DNA from: Galerina marginata
Lineage: Eukaryota; Basidiomycota; Agaricomycetes; Agaricales; Galerinaceae
Reading direction: 5' to 3'
DNA: 64,000 nucleotides
Assembly (NCBI GenBank): GCA_023014335.1
Contig: JAECYW010000018.1
Span: 682,001 to 746,000 of the forward strand
Within the stretch, counting starts at the first letter, position 1. The number at the start of each line of letters is the position of its first letter. The notes beneath the pieces are model-generated. The model saw only the letters and a list, made by a program, of their open reading frames with translations, was not told where the DNA came from and made no database searches. The position numbers were made by a program, and so were the translations under genes. Shown here in pieces: positions 1 to 12,052 of the stretch.

Positions 1-782
1 GACTGCAAAAAGTCGCTTGACCTTCCGCCGTAAGGGTTGTTCTTTGACGGCGTCGATGTGAGCCTAGAAGACAGCGCCAATGAGTTAAAACAAAGGCTAT
101 CAAAGTGGCTTAACAGCTCAAGGATACGCTGAAAGCTCACCGCGACACTATCCCAGCCCACGGCCATTACATAGGTTCCAGGGCATTCCTTAATTTCGCC
201 CCATAAAATTGGCCCACAAATACCTATAATTATGTGTAACTCGTTCCTGATGTCGGCGACGATTGAATTAAGCTCGTTCTTTCGTATGTCCCTAGCTTCA
301 AGGTGAACGTGGCTGTCTCGGTAGTCGGTACGAGGCTGAATACTTGTGTGGGATCCAGGTCGAATTCGATGTGGTGTACCTGAATTCGTCCCTTCGCCAG
401 AACGAGATGGGACTTCAGGTGTGCTAGAAAGAGCGGATAGTTGTCCTGTTGGCTAAACTTGCGAGATTTCTCGTATGTTTCCCATCCTTAAAAAATATGA
501 TAAATTAACGAGGACCATAGTGTTTCAAGAGTGCTGAGGATTATGTATGACCTACTAATTACAATGTGGACTTTGGTTTCGGCTTCCGCTTCGTACCCTC
601 GTACAACACTAATCAAAGGGAAAATATGCGTTAGTGGGATTGAGAATAGACTGGATTAGGGGACAAATTTACCTGAGACAGCCATCCGCTTTACTGAAGT
701 GTTCCAAATAAAAATCTCCCAGCGTCAAATCATCGAGGAGAGCTTTAGAAGTCTCGAAGACCAATATCTCGACCACGGCCAT
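1..782 (-). CDS. Dimeric alpha/beta-barrel (ABM / stress-responsive barrel) protein, partial
   Basis: The gene starts at an ATG at 782-780 and runs off the left edge. Exon 1 (782-673) encodes MAVVEILVFETSKA and ends KADGCLR before a GTAAAT donor. Later exons read VHIVI, WETYEKSRKFSQQDNYPLFL, then VHHIEFDLDP, CGPILWGEIKECPG, YVMAVGWDSVA and AHIDAVKEQP. The repeated layout of a short beta strand, a WE/GW-D/E-S-V motif and a helix is what is known of fungal proteins with two ferredoxin-like antibiotic-biosynthesis-monooxygenase or stress-response barrel modules. Such proteins are usually small, soluble and of unknown substrate. The fold is inferred from the pattern and no catalytic residue is assigned. 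The exon joins are hand-made. The C-terminus lies outside the window. Confidence 0.6.
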
Positions 783-1736
783 CAAATTTTTGGAAAAGTG
801 AATTGTGGGCTGGTCTGGAATTCTGGGGAGGAATAGAATTCCTACTCCTCCATTTTGCAGAGCCTCAGCTTTTATCGGTCCGTCGTGTAGGGAAAGTATC
901 ATGATGAAATGATCTTCCCCCATTTTCCCTGGTAAATAATTGTTGCAGGAAACAAAACAAGGGGAAACTACTAGGATCCAGAGCCATCCAGTTTGATAAG
1001 ACAAGGAAATGACACAGAGATAGAGCGTTTTCGTAACCGATCGATGCGGACGCGGAGCTGAGGCATGACGTTCGATGAGGAAAACGGCTATGTGTGGAAA
1101 GGGAACGGACAGGCTAACGTCGAATTTCAACAGTCGACCTGTGCCACCAATAGTTCAACGGCAAAGTGGAGGCAAGACAAGTCCTTTCCCAGTAGTATTT
1201 AGCAGCGATCTGAAAATAACCCGAGAACATAAAGTAGAACGCCGGACATGGCCTGAAGTCAGGGGTTTCAGAAGGTTAGGTTCGCAGAAAGTTGACCTAA
1301 AAGGTCAAGGCCCATTCAGAACAAGCCTTTTGTTCAAGGTGCAGGCGGTGTAGAGCGGGTATCTTTTTAAACGAAAGCCAAGTGAGTTGCAGGAGCAGGT
1401 TTCATCAAATTAATACATAGGAAGCACAGCTGTAGGATTGGCAAGCGAGCACTCCCCGTCGAGTCCCCGAGGATAGGTTTAAAATGGCGGGGCTTGCGTT
1501 CTGATAGCCAAAGCAGGACCAGTTGAGTGACGAGAGTAGGTCCCTCGTGACCATGACCGTGCCGAGCGCGATGCTCTTGCTGACGCGTCAGGGTGTCCGG
1601 AATAAACAACTACAAATTTTAAACGAAAGCAAAAAAAAAGGGTCCGGACTCCGCAGACCGTCACCGTTTACAATTTACAACCATTCCTTACACCCTCGTC
1701 TACACTCCAGCGTCTATCGACGTCTATCTTTCAAGC
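783..1736. other. Intergenic region between divergent genes
   Basis: This 950-bp stretch separates the minus-strand barrel gene from the plus-strand MAPEG gene and should hold both promoters. Short open frames occur on both strands, but none shows a recognisable domain or a convincing exon structure. No repeat or RNA gene was seen. Confidence 0.4.
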
Positions 1737-2552
1737 ATGTCTTTCACCGTAACTCTCCCGGATGGGTAAGTGTCATGGCTTCTCCATCAATCACGGTTCG
1801 TTCTCATCTAAATATACCCCAGCTTTCACTACGTCGGAGCAGCCCTGCTCTCCACCGTGTTTCTCCTTCTTGGCCAGAATATGACCGTCAGCAAATATAG
1901 GAAGCGTGCTGGTATCAAATACCCACAGCGTACGCCGTAATTACCGTGTTCGGCTACCCCTTGGCTGAATATGTCTCATGTATCCCAGTCTATGCTGAGA
2001 AGGCCGAAGCGGAGGCTTCAAGCGACGCGATGATGTTCAACTGTGCCCAACGTACGGTCAGATTGCTTTCATCTAAATTACTTCTTACCTAGTTAATTCC
2101 TTCTAGGCGCTCATCAAAACACACTCGAGAACATCCCTTTGCTCTACGTCCTGTAAGTGTCTTTGTCGGTTGTCCCCCCGCGACTGCGTCTCTTACAAAT
2201 CCCAAGAACCACACTCGTCGGAGTCAAATATCCGATCCTTTCTGCGCTCTCTTGCGCGACGTGGGTTCTCTCTCGGGTTTCGTACACTCATGGTTATATT
2301 AAGGGAGGCCCAGGAAAGGTATGTCTTCCTGTTTTGTCTCGTACTTCCAATAGGTTGATCCTTTTGTGAACTAGCGAGTCAGCCCATTGTATTTGTTGGG
2401 GAGTATCATGTCCGTCGGTAAGTCAGCTATCTGTAACCTCTGTTCCGTTGACGAAGCTGATGTTTGACAATATAACACTAGGACAATTGCTTGTGGCAAC
2501 TTACAATGTAGCCGGGTGGTTGTATGCTGATCTCGCCTCCAAATTTTTGTGA
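1737..2552 (+). CDS. Microsomal glutathione S-transferase 3-like MAPEG protein
   Basis: A small integral membrane protein of the MAPEG family, probably in the endoplasmic reticulum, where MGST3-type enzymes conjugate glutathione to lipid peroxides or electrophiles. Six exons splice cleanly: MSFTVTLPDG, FHYVGAALLSTVFLLLGQN, then YAEKAEAEASSDAMMFNCAQR, AHQNTLENIPLLYVL, a segment with KYPILSALSCATWVLSRVSY and HGYIKGGPGK, RVSPLYLLGSIMSV and a last hydrophobic exon ending SKFL. The FNCAQRAHQNTLE block is the MGST3 signature. About four membrane segments are expected, and the total length (about 145-150 residues) fits the family. No frameshift was found. It may belong to detoxification together with the transporters downstream, which is inference only. 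Confidence 0.88.
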
Positions 2553-3040
2553 ATGTTTTAACCTCTTATACGATGGCCATTCAGTTTTCCTAACTTATTC
2601 ATCGCTAAAATAATCCTCTTGTTGTTGTCGTGAATGGACCTTCGGGCCGTGGTCGGAATGACGAAAATAGGTTCAATCTCCGCTTTGGACACTAAAATAG
2701 CTGTGCGTTACATAACCCGACCTCTCTTGACATTTTCTCTCCCATCCGCCACCAATTATCATCCATTGTCATCCTTCGTTATGCCCCAGGAATTGTGTCC
2801 AAGCGTGTTTTTTTCTACGCTTTCCAAACCGAAGAAACCTTTTTGCGCTTGTTCTACGACCTCTGGGAATTTCTTCCTCCATTTGAACTCGATGGGTGCA
2901 TGCTTCAACCAACCAAGAATAGAGCGGGTAAGGCGCCATTCCGATCCGGCCGCGGCACGAAAGATTAAGAACCGGGATAAAAAGCGGTTCTCAGAGGTGC
3001 TCCTCTTCTGCACCGTGGCTGCCATCATTCCTTGACTAAC
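2553..3040. other. Intergenic region upstream of the MFS gene
   Basis: This stretch of about 490 bp probably contains the 3' end of the MAPEG transcript and the promoter of the MFS gene. Open frames of 89-133 codons exist on both strands but have no recognisable motif, so they are not called. Confidence 0.35.
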
Positions 3041-4997
3041 ATGACCAGCGCCTCGTCTCCGACTGCCACGATTATGACAGAATCTCAGCCAACAACCAGG
3101 AAGGCGAAGGAAGGGGCAGAGGAGAGGGTAGAGCCGGTCAAGTCAGAAGAGGTGGATTTCGCTTTCACAAAGGATTTCGGATTTCTGCCTATACCCCGAT
3201 ATTTGCGATACAATCCAGCAAAGCCTCCTCACTTTGGTCTTCTGTTGAACATGGCTTTTGGTTTTGCCAGCACATTCAGTGAGTTATTTTATTCTCTGCT
3301 GGACATGATCCAAGCTAATGGAGATTCGTTGAAAGCTGTGGCGAATTTGTACTACTGCCAACCTTTGCTAAGTATGTGCCATTTCATCTACTTGCCGATG
3401 CTCTTCGGCTCATGCCTGTAATAGTTCAACTGTCAATATCATTTGGTGTTTCTTACAATGAAGTATCTCGGTGAGAGCCTTGTTTTACACTTACTTCCTC
3501 GCTAAATCTGAGCGTCGGCAGAATTCCGACTCTTGTTCAAGCAGGGTAAGTGCGCCAGCTGTTTGACATTGCATGGCCTTTTTACTAACTTGTGGATTTG
3601 GAATTCAGTTATGCAACAGGGCTACTCCTTATCTCGCCACTGGGCGACCTACTACGACGGCGGCAGTTCATTCTCTGCATCGTAGCAATGTCCACTTCAT
3701 TAACCATCGGGCTGGCGGTAACGAACCGCCTCGTCGTCTTCGAGGTCCTCTCATTCCTTGTTGGAGCCGTAACAGTCACCCCACAGATTCTAATTCCCCT
3801 CGCAGCGGATCTCGCGCCAGAGAAACGACGCGCGTCCGCGATTTCCGTCGTTCTCTCTGGTCTCCTATTTGGTGTCTTGATCGCTCGAGTCCTCGCCTGG
3901 CGTCATCGCGGAATTCAAGTCATGGAGAGTGGTCTACTACTTCGCCATTGGTGTGCAGGCTTTCGTCCTCGTTGGAAGCTATTTCATGCTACCTGATTAC
4001 CCCTCAAAGAACACTAATCTGACGTACTTCAATATCCTGTGGACGATGGCCAAGTTTTCTGTCACAGAACCGCTGCTTATTCAAGCCTGTCTGATCAACA
4101 TGGCGTCAAGCGCATGCTTCAGCAACTTCTGGGTGACCCTGACGTTTTTATTAGGTGGTCCGCCGTATCATTACTCGACGTGCGTATTATTTCTAAAATT
4201 AATGGGTAAAAATATATCTACGCGAATACTCATTTCTTCCTTCGTTCTAGGTTGGTTATTGGTCTCTTCGGCTTGGTGGGCATGTTTGGCGTGACGATGG
4301 GTCCAGTTATAGGGCATACCATCGATAGGCTTATACCATGGTATGCCTCGCTTTTCAGTATTACCATGCTCGTGCTCTTCCAATGCGTCCAATTGGGGGC
4401 TGGGGGCATAAACGTCGCGGCTGTAGTTCTAGCCGTCCTTGGTCTCGACGTATTCCGTCAGATGCTCCAAGTTTCTCTGACCACCGCTGTTTTTGGGTTT
4501 GTCCTCTCCGTTTTAACTTCTGGCTCGCGGTTTAACCTCCTGTTGCTTAGGATCTCAGTCGCCGCTCGATCAAGGCTCAACGCACTCATCATCCTTTCTG
4601 TACGTCCTTCTATGCTTAGATTTTTATGTCAACTAAATATTAGTTCTATTGCCAGATATTCATCGGACAAGTCATGGGAACCTCTGTTGGCACCCACGTT
4701 TTTGTAAACTTTGGTTGGCGTGCTGGTGCTGCGCTATCCATGGGATTCTACGGCTGGATAGTGTTTGTGCTCTTAATCAGAGGGCCGCACTGTAAACGTT
4801 ACACCTGGTTTGGCTATGAAGGGGGTCTCGAAGCACGAAAGAAGGTGGTAGAAGAACGAAAACGCTTAGAAGAAGAAAAAGAAAGGAATCTCGCATCTCC
4901 GAGTCGAGAAAATGAAAGTGAAATAGGTGCTAGAAACGAAGACAACGAACCACGCCCTAGAGGACATGACGAAGAAAAAGGGGAAATATCGAGTTGA
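3041..4997 (+). CDS. MFS transporter (copy 1) with one frameshift
   Basis: A multi-exon major facilitator transporter closely similar to the gene at 12723-14463. It begins MTSASSPTATIMTES; the hydrophilic N-terminus leads to FGFLPIPRYLRYNPAKPPHF and about 12 predicted membrane segments. A loop with GDLLRRRQF matches the MFS A-like motif between segments 2 and 3. The end is hydrophilic and Glu/Lys-rich after GPHCKRYTWFGYEGG. The frame changes by +1 at about 3898: after IARVLA there is one extra base before GVIAEFKSWRVVYY, where the paralogue reads through without a break and no splice sites are visible. The gene is therefore either recently broken or carries a sequencing error. Substrate unknown; general drug or metabolite proton-antiporter is the family expectation. 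Confidence 0.75.
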
Positions 4998-5437
4998 ATT
5001 ATGGCTCGACAATCTACATATCTACATGTCCAATAGAGATGAATTATAATGTCTTATACGGTGTATCCTAGATTATAACGAGATAGACCACGTTCTGGAG
5101 ATGTGAACCTGTGAAATGTGACGACTTTGTAAGCTTCATATGATCATTCCTCGTGTCATCGCAAGTTTTGATCGGGCAAGCCACCCTTTGTTCCTTACCC
5201 TCACCCCCGACTTGCGAACTGCAACTTCTTCCTCGGCTGATGCTTTTCATTCTCAATTCTCGCATGAGAGCTGCGTAAGTAGCTTAGTCCAATGTCAACC
5301 TACGTCAAACACGGTTGCGACGTGAGGACCCTGCAGTCATCCATTGAAAAGGAATGTCCAAATGACTCTCCGTAATTGGACACCCTCATTCCCATCCTGT
5401 TGGCACCGCGGCTTTTTGAACAACGTTCATATCCTTC
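4998..5437. other. Intergenic region
   Basis: About 440 bp between the MFS gene and the DUF4139 relic. Nothing beyond short unsupported open frames is seen. Confidence 0.35.
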
Positions 5438-6856
5438 ATGGCCAAACCTTCTCGAGCAGCAGCGAATCTGCTTGAATTAACCTCAGTCAATGACAGCAAG
5501 ATCACGAATGTTAGTCTGTATACCGGATTAGGCTGAAGTTACTCGTGTGTGCAGCCCCAAACTGAAGGCTGGAGACAACAAAGTGGTCATTTCGGGGCTG
5601 CCGAATGTGCTGTTGCCGGAGTCTCTGAGGTATGTATTAGGTCCTAACTTACGGAGCAAATCCTCTTATGTTCGAGTCCATTCTCTAGGGTCGAAGGTCA
5701 TGGTCCATGTACGATCCATGAAGTTTCAATTTCCGAAATGCACTTCGCCGCTCCTTCGACGTCAACTCCTAGGCTCGAAGATCTGCTTGGGAAAAAGGAC
5801 CGAATCGAAAAAGCCCTGGCTCGATGTGCAAAGTCGATCGCCTCAGTGGAATCCTATCAGAATAGTATGGGTGTACAGCACGTCAAGGCGAGCGAGCTTC
5901 CAAGCGTCCAGCACGGGGTGAGCTCCGTTTCCGAAGAGTTGGACGACAAGTTGTTGGAGCTGGAAGAACGTCACGAGGAATTGACGAAAGATATTGAGGA
6001 AGGAACGCAAGGCACTGGGCGAAGCCAGGGAAGATGGCGAGCTCCGCCAGCGTGTGTCTATCGCAATCTTTGCGGAGAGGGATTGTGACGTTGAACTTGT
6101 GCTGATATATGGTGAGGGCCTTTCTCGTTTTTTGTTTGTTGTTCCTGGCTAATGTTTTTCTTTGCCGTTAGGAGTTTCGAATGCTACGTGGGAGGCGACA
6201 TATGACATTTACGTCAAAATGGATACCAAGGAGAAAGCGGTCAAGTTGATCTACAAAGGCGCAATAACACAAAGCACTGGAGAGGTATGCTTTACCGATT
6301 CCTTTACCCCTTGCTTCCCGATTGATGATAACTAAACTTAGGCATGGGAAGACGTCCCTCTTACACTGGAAACGGTGACGCCAACCTTTGGTGTCAGCAT
6401 CCCGGACCTTCAACCATGGACACTCTCAGTTTTCAAATATGTCCCTACCCCCGTGAAATACGCAAAGAAGTCAGGTGGCCTTCGTCTTGGGGGTGGCGAG
6501 GAGAGGAAGATGACACTTTACGATCAAAGTGAAAGTCATGGGGGCTATGGTGCGCCTCCTCCACCCCCGTGTCCGAAGATGCCACCATCTTCGTCAACGT
6601 TTTGAGTCCGTCTCTGGTACTTCCACGAGCGGACAAGAAGGGTGTATTTGCCATCCCTGAGCCTGTCAAGGTCGGCGGGCTGGCGACTGCGCAGTGGGAC
6701 GGTGCCGAAGAACCTGACATGGACCCATCTTTGCTTGGGAAAGACGGGAAGTTTAGTTGGAACTGTGCGATACCTTCCCAAGGGAAGCTTACCCTCCTTT
6801 TGTCTTGGGAGGTCGTTTGTCCATACGGAACTGACATTATGGGCTTGGATTTTTAG
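5438..6856 (+). pseudogene. Decayed DUF4139 (mucoidy-inhibitor-A-like) gene with internal deletion
   Basis: This is a paralogue of the gene at 35440-37513. It starts MAKPSRAAANLLELTSVNDS, keeps the N-terminal DUF4140-like strand block (GDNKVVISGLPNVLLPESLR), the coiled-coil region (EELDDKLLELEERHEELTKD) and the start of DUF4139 (WEDVPLTLETVTPTFGVSIP). It then jumps at about 6540-6575 directly to the C-terminal module (SEDATIFVNVLSPSLVLPRA) ending MGLDF. Roughly 650 bp of the DUF4139 beta domain present in the paralogue is missing. Reading frame is also lost near 5528 and near 6000, each consistent with one extra base. Together these lesions make a functional product unlikely. The family is widespread in fungi and its function is not established. 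Confidence 0.75.
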
Positions 6857-7060
6857 AGCCGGTTTGTTAATCGACCTTATTTCTTAATTGTTGCGTGATC
6901 TTGTATAAGGAATACTACCAGGGTTTCGAAAAATGAGTCTTTATTCCGAGTCCAATTGGAAAAGATAGTGACTTTGATACTCGAACAAGGACGAGGAGAT
7001 GAAGGGCGAGACCAAGACTTAGCCTAGGAAGAAGATATCAAAACCATCATAGAAGGCTTT

Positions 7061-8498
7061 TCATTTCAAGTCACGTAATTTCTCTATAACGTCCTGAATG
7101 TGCGGCTGATTCCATTCCCCGCTCCAACCGTTACGATGGTCCTTCCTGCTAATTCCCGGTTCATCCCTGTCGTATGAATTTAGCGAAATGCCAATAACGT
7201 GAATGCTATGATGTGAATCGTATGGTGATGAGGATTCAACGGAACATTGGGGAGTTTGAGGGAGAGGTTTATCCACCTTGACCTCATCTAGGTCCGTCTC
7301 TTTGGAATACGCCGAGGACTGCAGACTGAGAGAATCCGATGACGAGGTAAGAGTCGTATCTGGGAATCCCTCTAGAACAATGGGAGAAAGACGAACGGGC
7401 TCAGGGAGGAAGTTTTTCCAGTCGTAGATTTCGACAAACTGAAAAGTCGGATCGCTGCTCCTTCTCTTGTGTCTTGTCGACTTTGGGTTGGCTGCTGCTT
7501 TACCGAATGTACTGGCACGTGATTGTGGCGCAGGCCAGATGGGGAAGTCGGCGAAAGTAATCGAGGAGAAGCTGGATCGCCGGCGGCAATCTACCGAAGG
7601 CTTCCTTCCCCATGGCACTTCTAGAACGTTATGAGGAGAAGAGAAGGGATCGGCGGCCACAGCGTGGTTGCTGGAAACCTGGTCGGGTGCTGTGTCTATC
7701 ATGGATTGCCCTCGAGGTCGCTGAAGTACCGAATGCCTCCGACGCTGACTCTTCTGCAATGCCATGGCCACGTCTGTGAGGGGGGTTGGTGTGGAGGATC
7801 GCGGGGGAGATGGAACGCCTGAGTCAGGAATCACAAGATTCTGCGACGGGCGGGGGGTGTAGAAGTTGGATCGACAGCTAGGGTGTTGTAGATTGAGAGG
7901 AGGCGGACGCTTTTTCGCTTGTCTTGGTGCTTTCCACCCACTTGAGGAGCTCGAAGGCAAAGAAAGAGTGGAAGATGAAGCGGGAATTGGGCCAATGTCC
8001 AGAACGTAATCTGTTAAAGCGGGATTATCACGACTCGGTGTAACTGGTCGGACGCGTTGGGCAGGTTGATTTGGGCGTAGGAGACATTTGAATCGATCCA
8101 ACGTCGGACTATGGTGTATTCGACGACTCTGCTGCGCTGTATCGATATTTCCCTGGACACGTCAAGTTCAGTGAGCTGAATGTTCTTATTTTTGGATATA
8201 CAGGGCATACCTTGCGTGTTATTGGGTCAGCAGGATTTACGAGCACTGGAGGTAACCCTTTCGACCGCTTGTCAGGCAGTTTATTGGAAACTTCTACGTC
8301 CCATACTGGGAGAAGGGAGTTAAGGATCTTTACGGGAGGAAACTCCTGCAGATTAGGCTCTGGGGCTTGGTACATCGTGCGAGGTGAGTATGGGATTTGG
8401 GGTAGAAGGGGTTTGAAGGAGAAGCGTGCTGGTGGTCCGAAGGAAATCGGAGTCGGTGGGCATCGTTCAAGTACGAAAGTCAACGTATTAAAGAGCAT
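7061..8498 (-). CDS. Hypothetical Ser/Pro-rich protein
   Basis: Two exons on the minus strand join in frame: 8498-8211 (ending NPADPITRK) and 8152-7061 (starting GNIDTAQQSRR), with a 58-nt GT-AG intron. The product is about 440 residues, low in hydrophobic segments and rich in Ser, Pro and Arg, as in intrinsically disordered regulatory proteins. The C-terminal part has a more ordered patch, FQFVEIYDWKNFLPEPVRL, and ends VIEKLRDLK. No known domain is recognised. The start is uncertain: the chosen ATG touches the TA duplication of the adjacent MITE (8500-8818), so the original 5' end may lie inside or beyond the insertion. A later in-frame Met in exon 1 (MYQAPEP) is an alternative. Confidence 0.55.
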
Positions 8499-8499
8499 A

Positions 8500-8818
8500 C
8501 AGGGTCTTGCATAAAAAAGTTCAGTAAATCATTTCGTGCGGGTTGATTCGCCGACCCTGTTATTTCTAAATTTGGAGAATTGGCTGAGAATGGCTGAGGA
8601 TCAGAACATAGAAAACTGACGCTGGCGTGCCCTTACTCGGAGAAAAGGCTCGGAAAGCCTACAAAAGGCCCTCCACCTGAGTTCAGACAAAAGAATCCAT
8701 GCCTTTTCCTCCCCTTGGAGGGGAGAACCAGAATTTTTTCCTGATTTGGGTATCAGGAAGGCTGTGCAAACCAGCGCGACGAAATTGATGCGACTGAACT
8801 TTTTTATGCAAGACCCTG
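8500..8818. mobile_element. MITE, Tc1/mariner-like, 26-bp TIRs, TA target duplication
   Basis: The two ends (8500-8525 and 8793-8818) are perfect inverted repeats beginning CAGGGTCTTGCATAAAAAAG. Both ends are flanked by TA (8498-8499 and 8819-8820), the target site of Tc1/mariner elements. The 319-bp element is far too short for a transposase and has no conserved coding frame, so it is a non-autonomous MITE. It sits immediately 5' of the hypothetical gene at 7061-8498. Superfamily placement rests on the TA duplication and the CAG terminus only. Confidence 0.8.
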
Positions 8819-9516
8819 TAAATTGACAATTCAGGCTGATGATCTTCACATGGCATCAGGTAGAGTGGATTTGGGGGCTGAATTCATTGGCAATAACGAT
8901 CCCATGACCATGAGAATCAAACTAGGTCGCAATATAAAGAAGCATGTCCTGGCGCGCCGCCAAGTAGTTGCGGATTCTGAGCTATTCTGAGACAAATTGC
9001 CATGATTCGTATAACTGCGTATCCAACTGGACATCAAAACATCGCCCCAACGCTTCTCTCGAACTAGCTTCAGAAATTAAATATCGTTCGAATCTTGCCG
9101 GCATTCAGCCATGAAAGCGATGACGCAGAGTATCTGAAATAATGATCTTATGGTCTCGGCCAGGGCCCAGTACTTTGGCTAATTTTGTTATTGTCACAAC
9201 TAGAAAATTTCCAAGAGTTTGCTAAACGAGCGTCGAGGACCTGAAACTGCATTCACTCACAGCCTTCGCACCTACTTATCCTGGAAACGTAGATACGCCA
9301 GCACTGAATGTACTAGAAGATTACCCAGGAAAACGGGGTAGTGTGTACGGACACCAAGGAAAGCTGAGATGAAGGTGGATTTGGCGATTGAAGATGACCG
9401 TTTTAGGCAGATCAGAAGTGGAAGTCGAGTTGGTTCCTGGAATGCTGAGTTTCAATATTCCTATTGCGAAAATGTTGCGTGAATGATCTTGTTTTCACGC
9501 CCATAACCTTTATCCC
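8819..9516. other. Intergenic region
   Basis: About 700 bp between the MITE and the phosphatase gene. Only short frames without motifs are present; it should contain the promoter of the downstream gene. Confidence 0.35.
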
Positions 9517-10768
9517 ATGATCGCTTCAAGAACTTACGAGGTACCTTGCAAACTCTAAGATGTAATCCTTGTGCTGAACTCCGCAGTCTGTAACAGGTTA
9601 CTTCATCCATGATGATCCTGAGAAGTTACCCGTGCCAGCGGTGAGCACTTGAGCATCGAGACACAGACTGATGTTATTCCAACTCGTAACAACAGGTACC
9701 TAGCAGATTTGGCCTCAATGACGATTCCAACGCTAGATGGCCGAAATTTTTTGAATGTGTTAGAAAGTTAAATCACAATAGTCCCCCGGACATCTCGTAC
9801 AAATTTGTCCTGCTCTCGAGGCACGGACAGGGATACCGTGCGCTAGATCTTCTCAATTTTTTTGTGGGAAACTCAAACACTTTTCTGTTCAGATAATCTG
9901 GCCGAATCTAAGTACGGAACTAAGGCTTGGGATGAGTGTGTATACGACTATCTCTGAACTTGTTACCCGTATCTTATTAATTGTCAAATAGCTATTGGTC
10001 CAAGCTGAATGGCGATGGGGAGATCACCTGGGGACGTCAGTCCCCCTGATATCGAATATATACTGACTGATAGCTAACTTCTATTTCTTTGTAGCCGATC
10101 CCTTACTTACACCCCTCGGAAAAGCCCAAGCTCGCGATATCCAAAGCGAATGGAGGACAGAAGCTTCTTCTGGCCTTTCTCCTCCTGACACGCGATATTG
10201 CAGTCCACTATCCCGCGCGCTTGATACTTGCGACATCATGTTTGAGGACGTATATAAAGAACACCCAGGTCCGGTTCTTGTAGTCGAAGTGGGTCTCCCT
10301 CGTCTTCTTCATCTATCCGCTGCTGATTAAAAAAAGAATTGCAGGGAAGAAAATGGGGTTCATACCTGCGATAAACGGAATTCTAGATCTTATATAGCAA
10401 CTTACAAACCCCACTTTGAAATCGAGAAGAATTTAACAGAATTCGACGAACTGTGGCATCCGACAATTCGAGAAACTAAACCGGAAATTGCTGCCCGCGC
10501 CTTGAAGGTACTGGACATGATATTTGAAAATGATCCTCAGGCATCGTGTGAGCTTCCTTTTTCTTGAATTTATCAAAGCTTGCTCAGCCTTTTAGTTGTA
10601 TCTATCACTGCTCATGGTGGGTTTATTTCTGGTTTTTTAACGGCTATCGGGCGAGAGCGATATACCTTGCCGACGGGAGGTAAATCTTCTTGCACTTAGC
10701 CACTCGGCTTTCTCACAAGTCACCCAGGGACGCTGCCTATCTTGGTGAAAGCAGAGAACCGTCCCTGA
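9517..10768 (+). CDS. Histidine-phosphatase superfamily (phosphoglycerate-mutase-like) protein
   Basis: A multi-exon gene that splices to an uninterrupted frame. Exon 1 is only 24 nt (MIASRTYE), followed by SVTGYFIHDDPEKLPVPA at 9587-9640. The next exons carry YKFVLLSRHGQGYHN, with the RHG motif whose His is the phospho-acceptor, then KYGTKAW, YWSKLNGDGEITW and DPLLTPLGKAQARD. Further on are YCSPLSRALDTCDIMFEDVY, NCREENGVHTCDKRNSRSYI and ITAHGGFISGFLTAIGR, which supplies the second catalytic His. The end is LPILVKAENRP. This order matches fungal phosphoglycerate-mutase-like proteins, which are usually small-molecule phosphatases of unknown substrate rather than glycolytic mutases. The acceptor before NCREEN follows a poly-A run and was chosen because it keeps frame. 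Confidence 0.82.
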
Positions 10769-12052
10769 AAATTCTCTGTGCACTTGGGTCGCACTGGAGG
10801 ATCAGTATTTTTGAAAACCCTCCAAAAACCCTCCTACTCAGGCTTAGTGCAGAATTATGGGATACCTGGATTTCTATTTAAAAAGCTGCCAATTTTACGA
10901 TTGCATGGACGTTATCATCTATGGGATTACCTAGACAAGATGCTCAGGTATTCGGAGGAGGTAGACCAAAGGTAGACAGTAGCTCAAGTAGTCCTCAACT
11001 TCAACTTTTTCAAGATCATATCAAGATCTTATTATGTAATTTGCCTCAGTCTCACGCTTTTATTTGTTGAGATTTTGGTTGACATCGTCGCCTTCACTCA
11101 TACCGTGACCGTCCATCGGCCAGCGAAGATTGGATTTGCCATCGACGAGCATTATTCTAGAAACTGCATTTTTCCTGTTTCATATCTCCAAGCTCCGAGC
11201 TCAAGAAGGACAAGTCCAAACGTGTCTATCTTCCGGGACGTGCTCTAAATCTGTCGCGGTCAAAAGTTGTGCTCCCACTCACATTAACACTTCAGGTTGT
11301 ATTCTCGCAGGATGGTACACATTTCGTGAGATTGGCAGCAAGAACTGTTACAGTTTCTTCCGCAGCCCTCAGCGAAATCCTGATTGGTCCCTTTCAGGTC
11401 TTTATAACAATGGGATATGGACGTTTTCTCAATATCGTTTCTATCGCCGTAGGGATCTCGCCGTTTCGTGTCATGTAAGAATGTTTACAACGTTTGTCTC
11501 TGGAGTGTGGTTAGAACGTGAGGAAAGTCAAACTCTAACCTTCTTATTTTTCTAACCTTCTGCAACCTTTTCACAGCTGGTGCAAATAATATAATAATAC
11601 GTCCATTATTAATGGTTTATCGAACATGTGGTGTACGTCTCCATATACTATGAGCCTGCTTGCGCCGGTTATCCTTTCCTTTGTAGCCTCCAAGGGTGAG
11701 TTCGCGCATCTCCTAAGGCCGCACCACTTCTCCGTCGCTCGTTCCTGCGACATTTCTGCTTTAGCTGTTTCGTTCGAATGAAATCGATGGCACGTCAAAG
11801 TCACCGTCTTCATCTCCGTGCTTAAAATATGGCAACCTGATTATCTCAAAGATAATCACGGCCCCTGCGACAAAGTATAACCGGAATCTTATGACCTTTA
11901 TTTATGTGACCTAAACGTTTGGCACGGTGAAATGCTGCACGTAAGGGATGTCTTTTCGCGCCCAGTTCGTCAGTGTACTGATAAAGTATGGCAGGAACGG
12001 CAACACGTTAACCAATTTCAACACGTCAAAAACTTCCTCGATAATAATAGTA
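10769..12052. other. Intergenic region with an unassigned open stretch
   Basis: About 1.3 kb without a recognised gene. On the plus strand near 11195-11478 one frame reads without a stop and is hydrophobic (KVVLPLTLTLQVVFSQDG onward), but it has no recognised domain, no obvious start and no clear splice partners. It could be a decayed membrane protein or non-coding. It is not called as a gene. Confidence 0.3.

Noticed and set aside
2759..3028. Minus-strand open frame between the MAPEG and MFS genes
   Set aside because: No domain, no signal and no splicing; likely promoter sequence of the MFS gene.
11130..11555. Plus-strand frames around 11.1-11.5 kb
   Set aside because: Two overlapping frames look equally plausible and neither has a recognised domain, so coding status is undecided.
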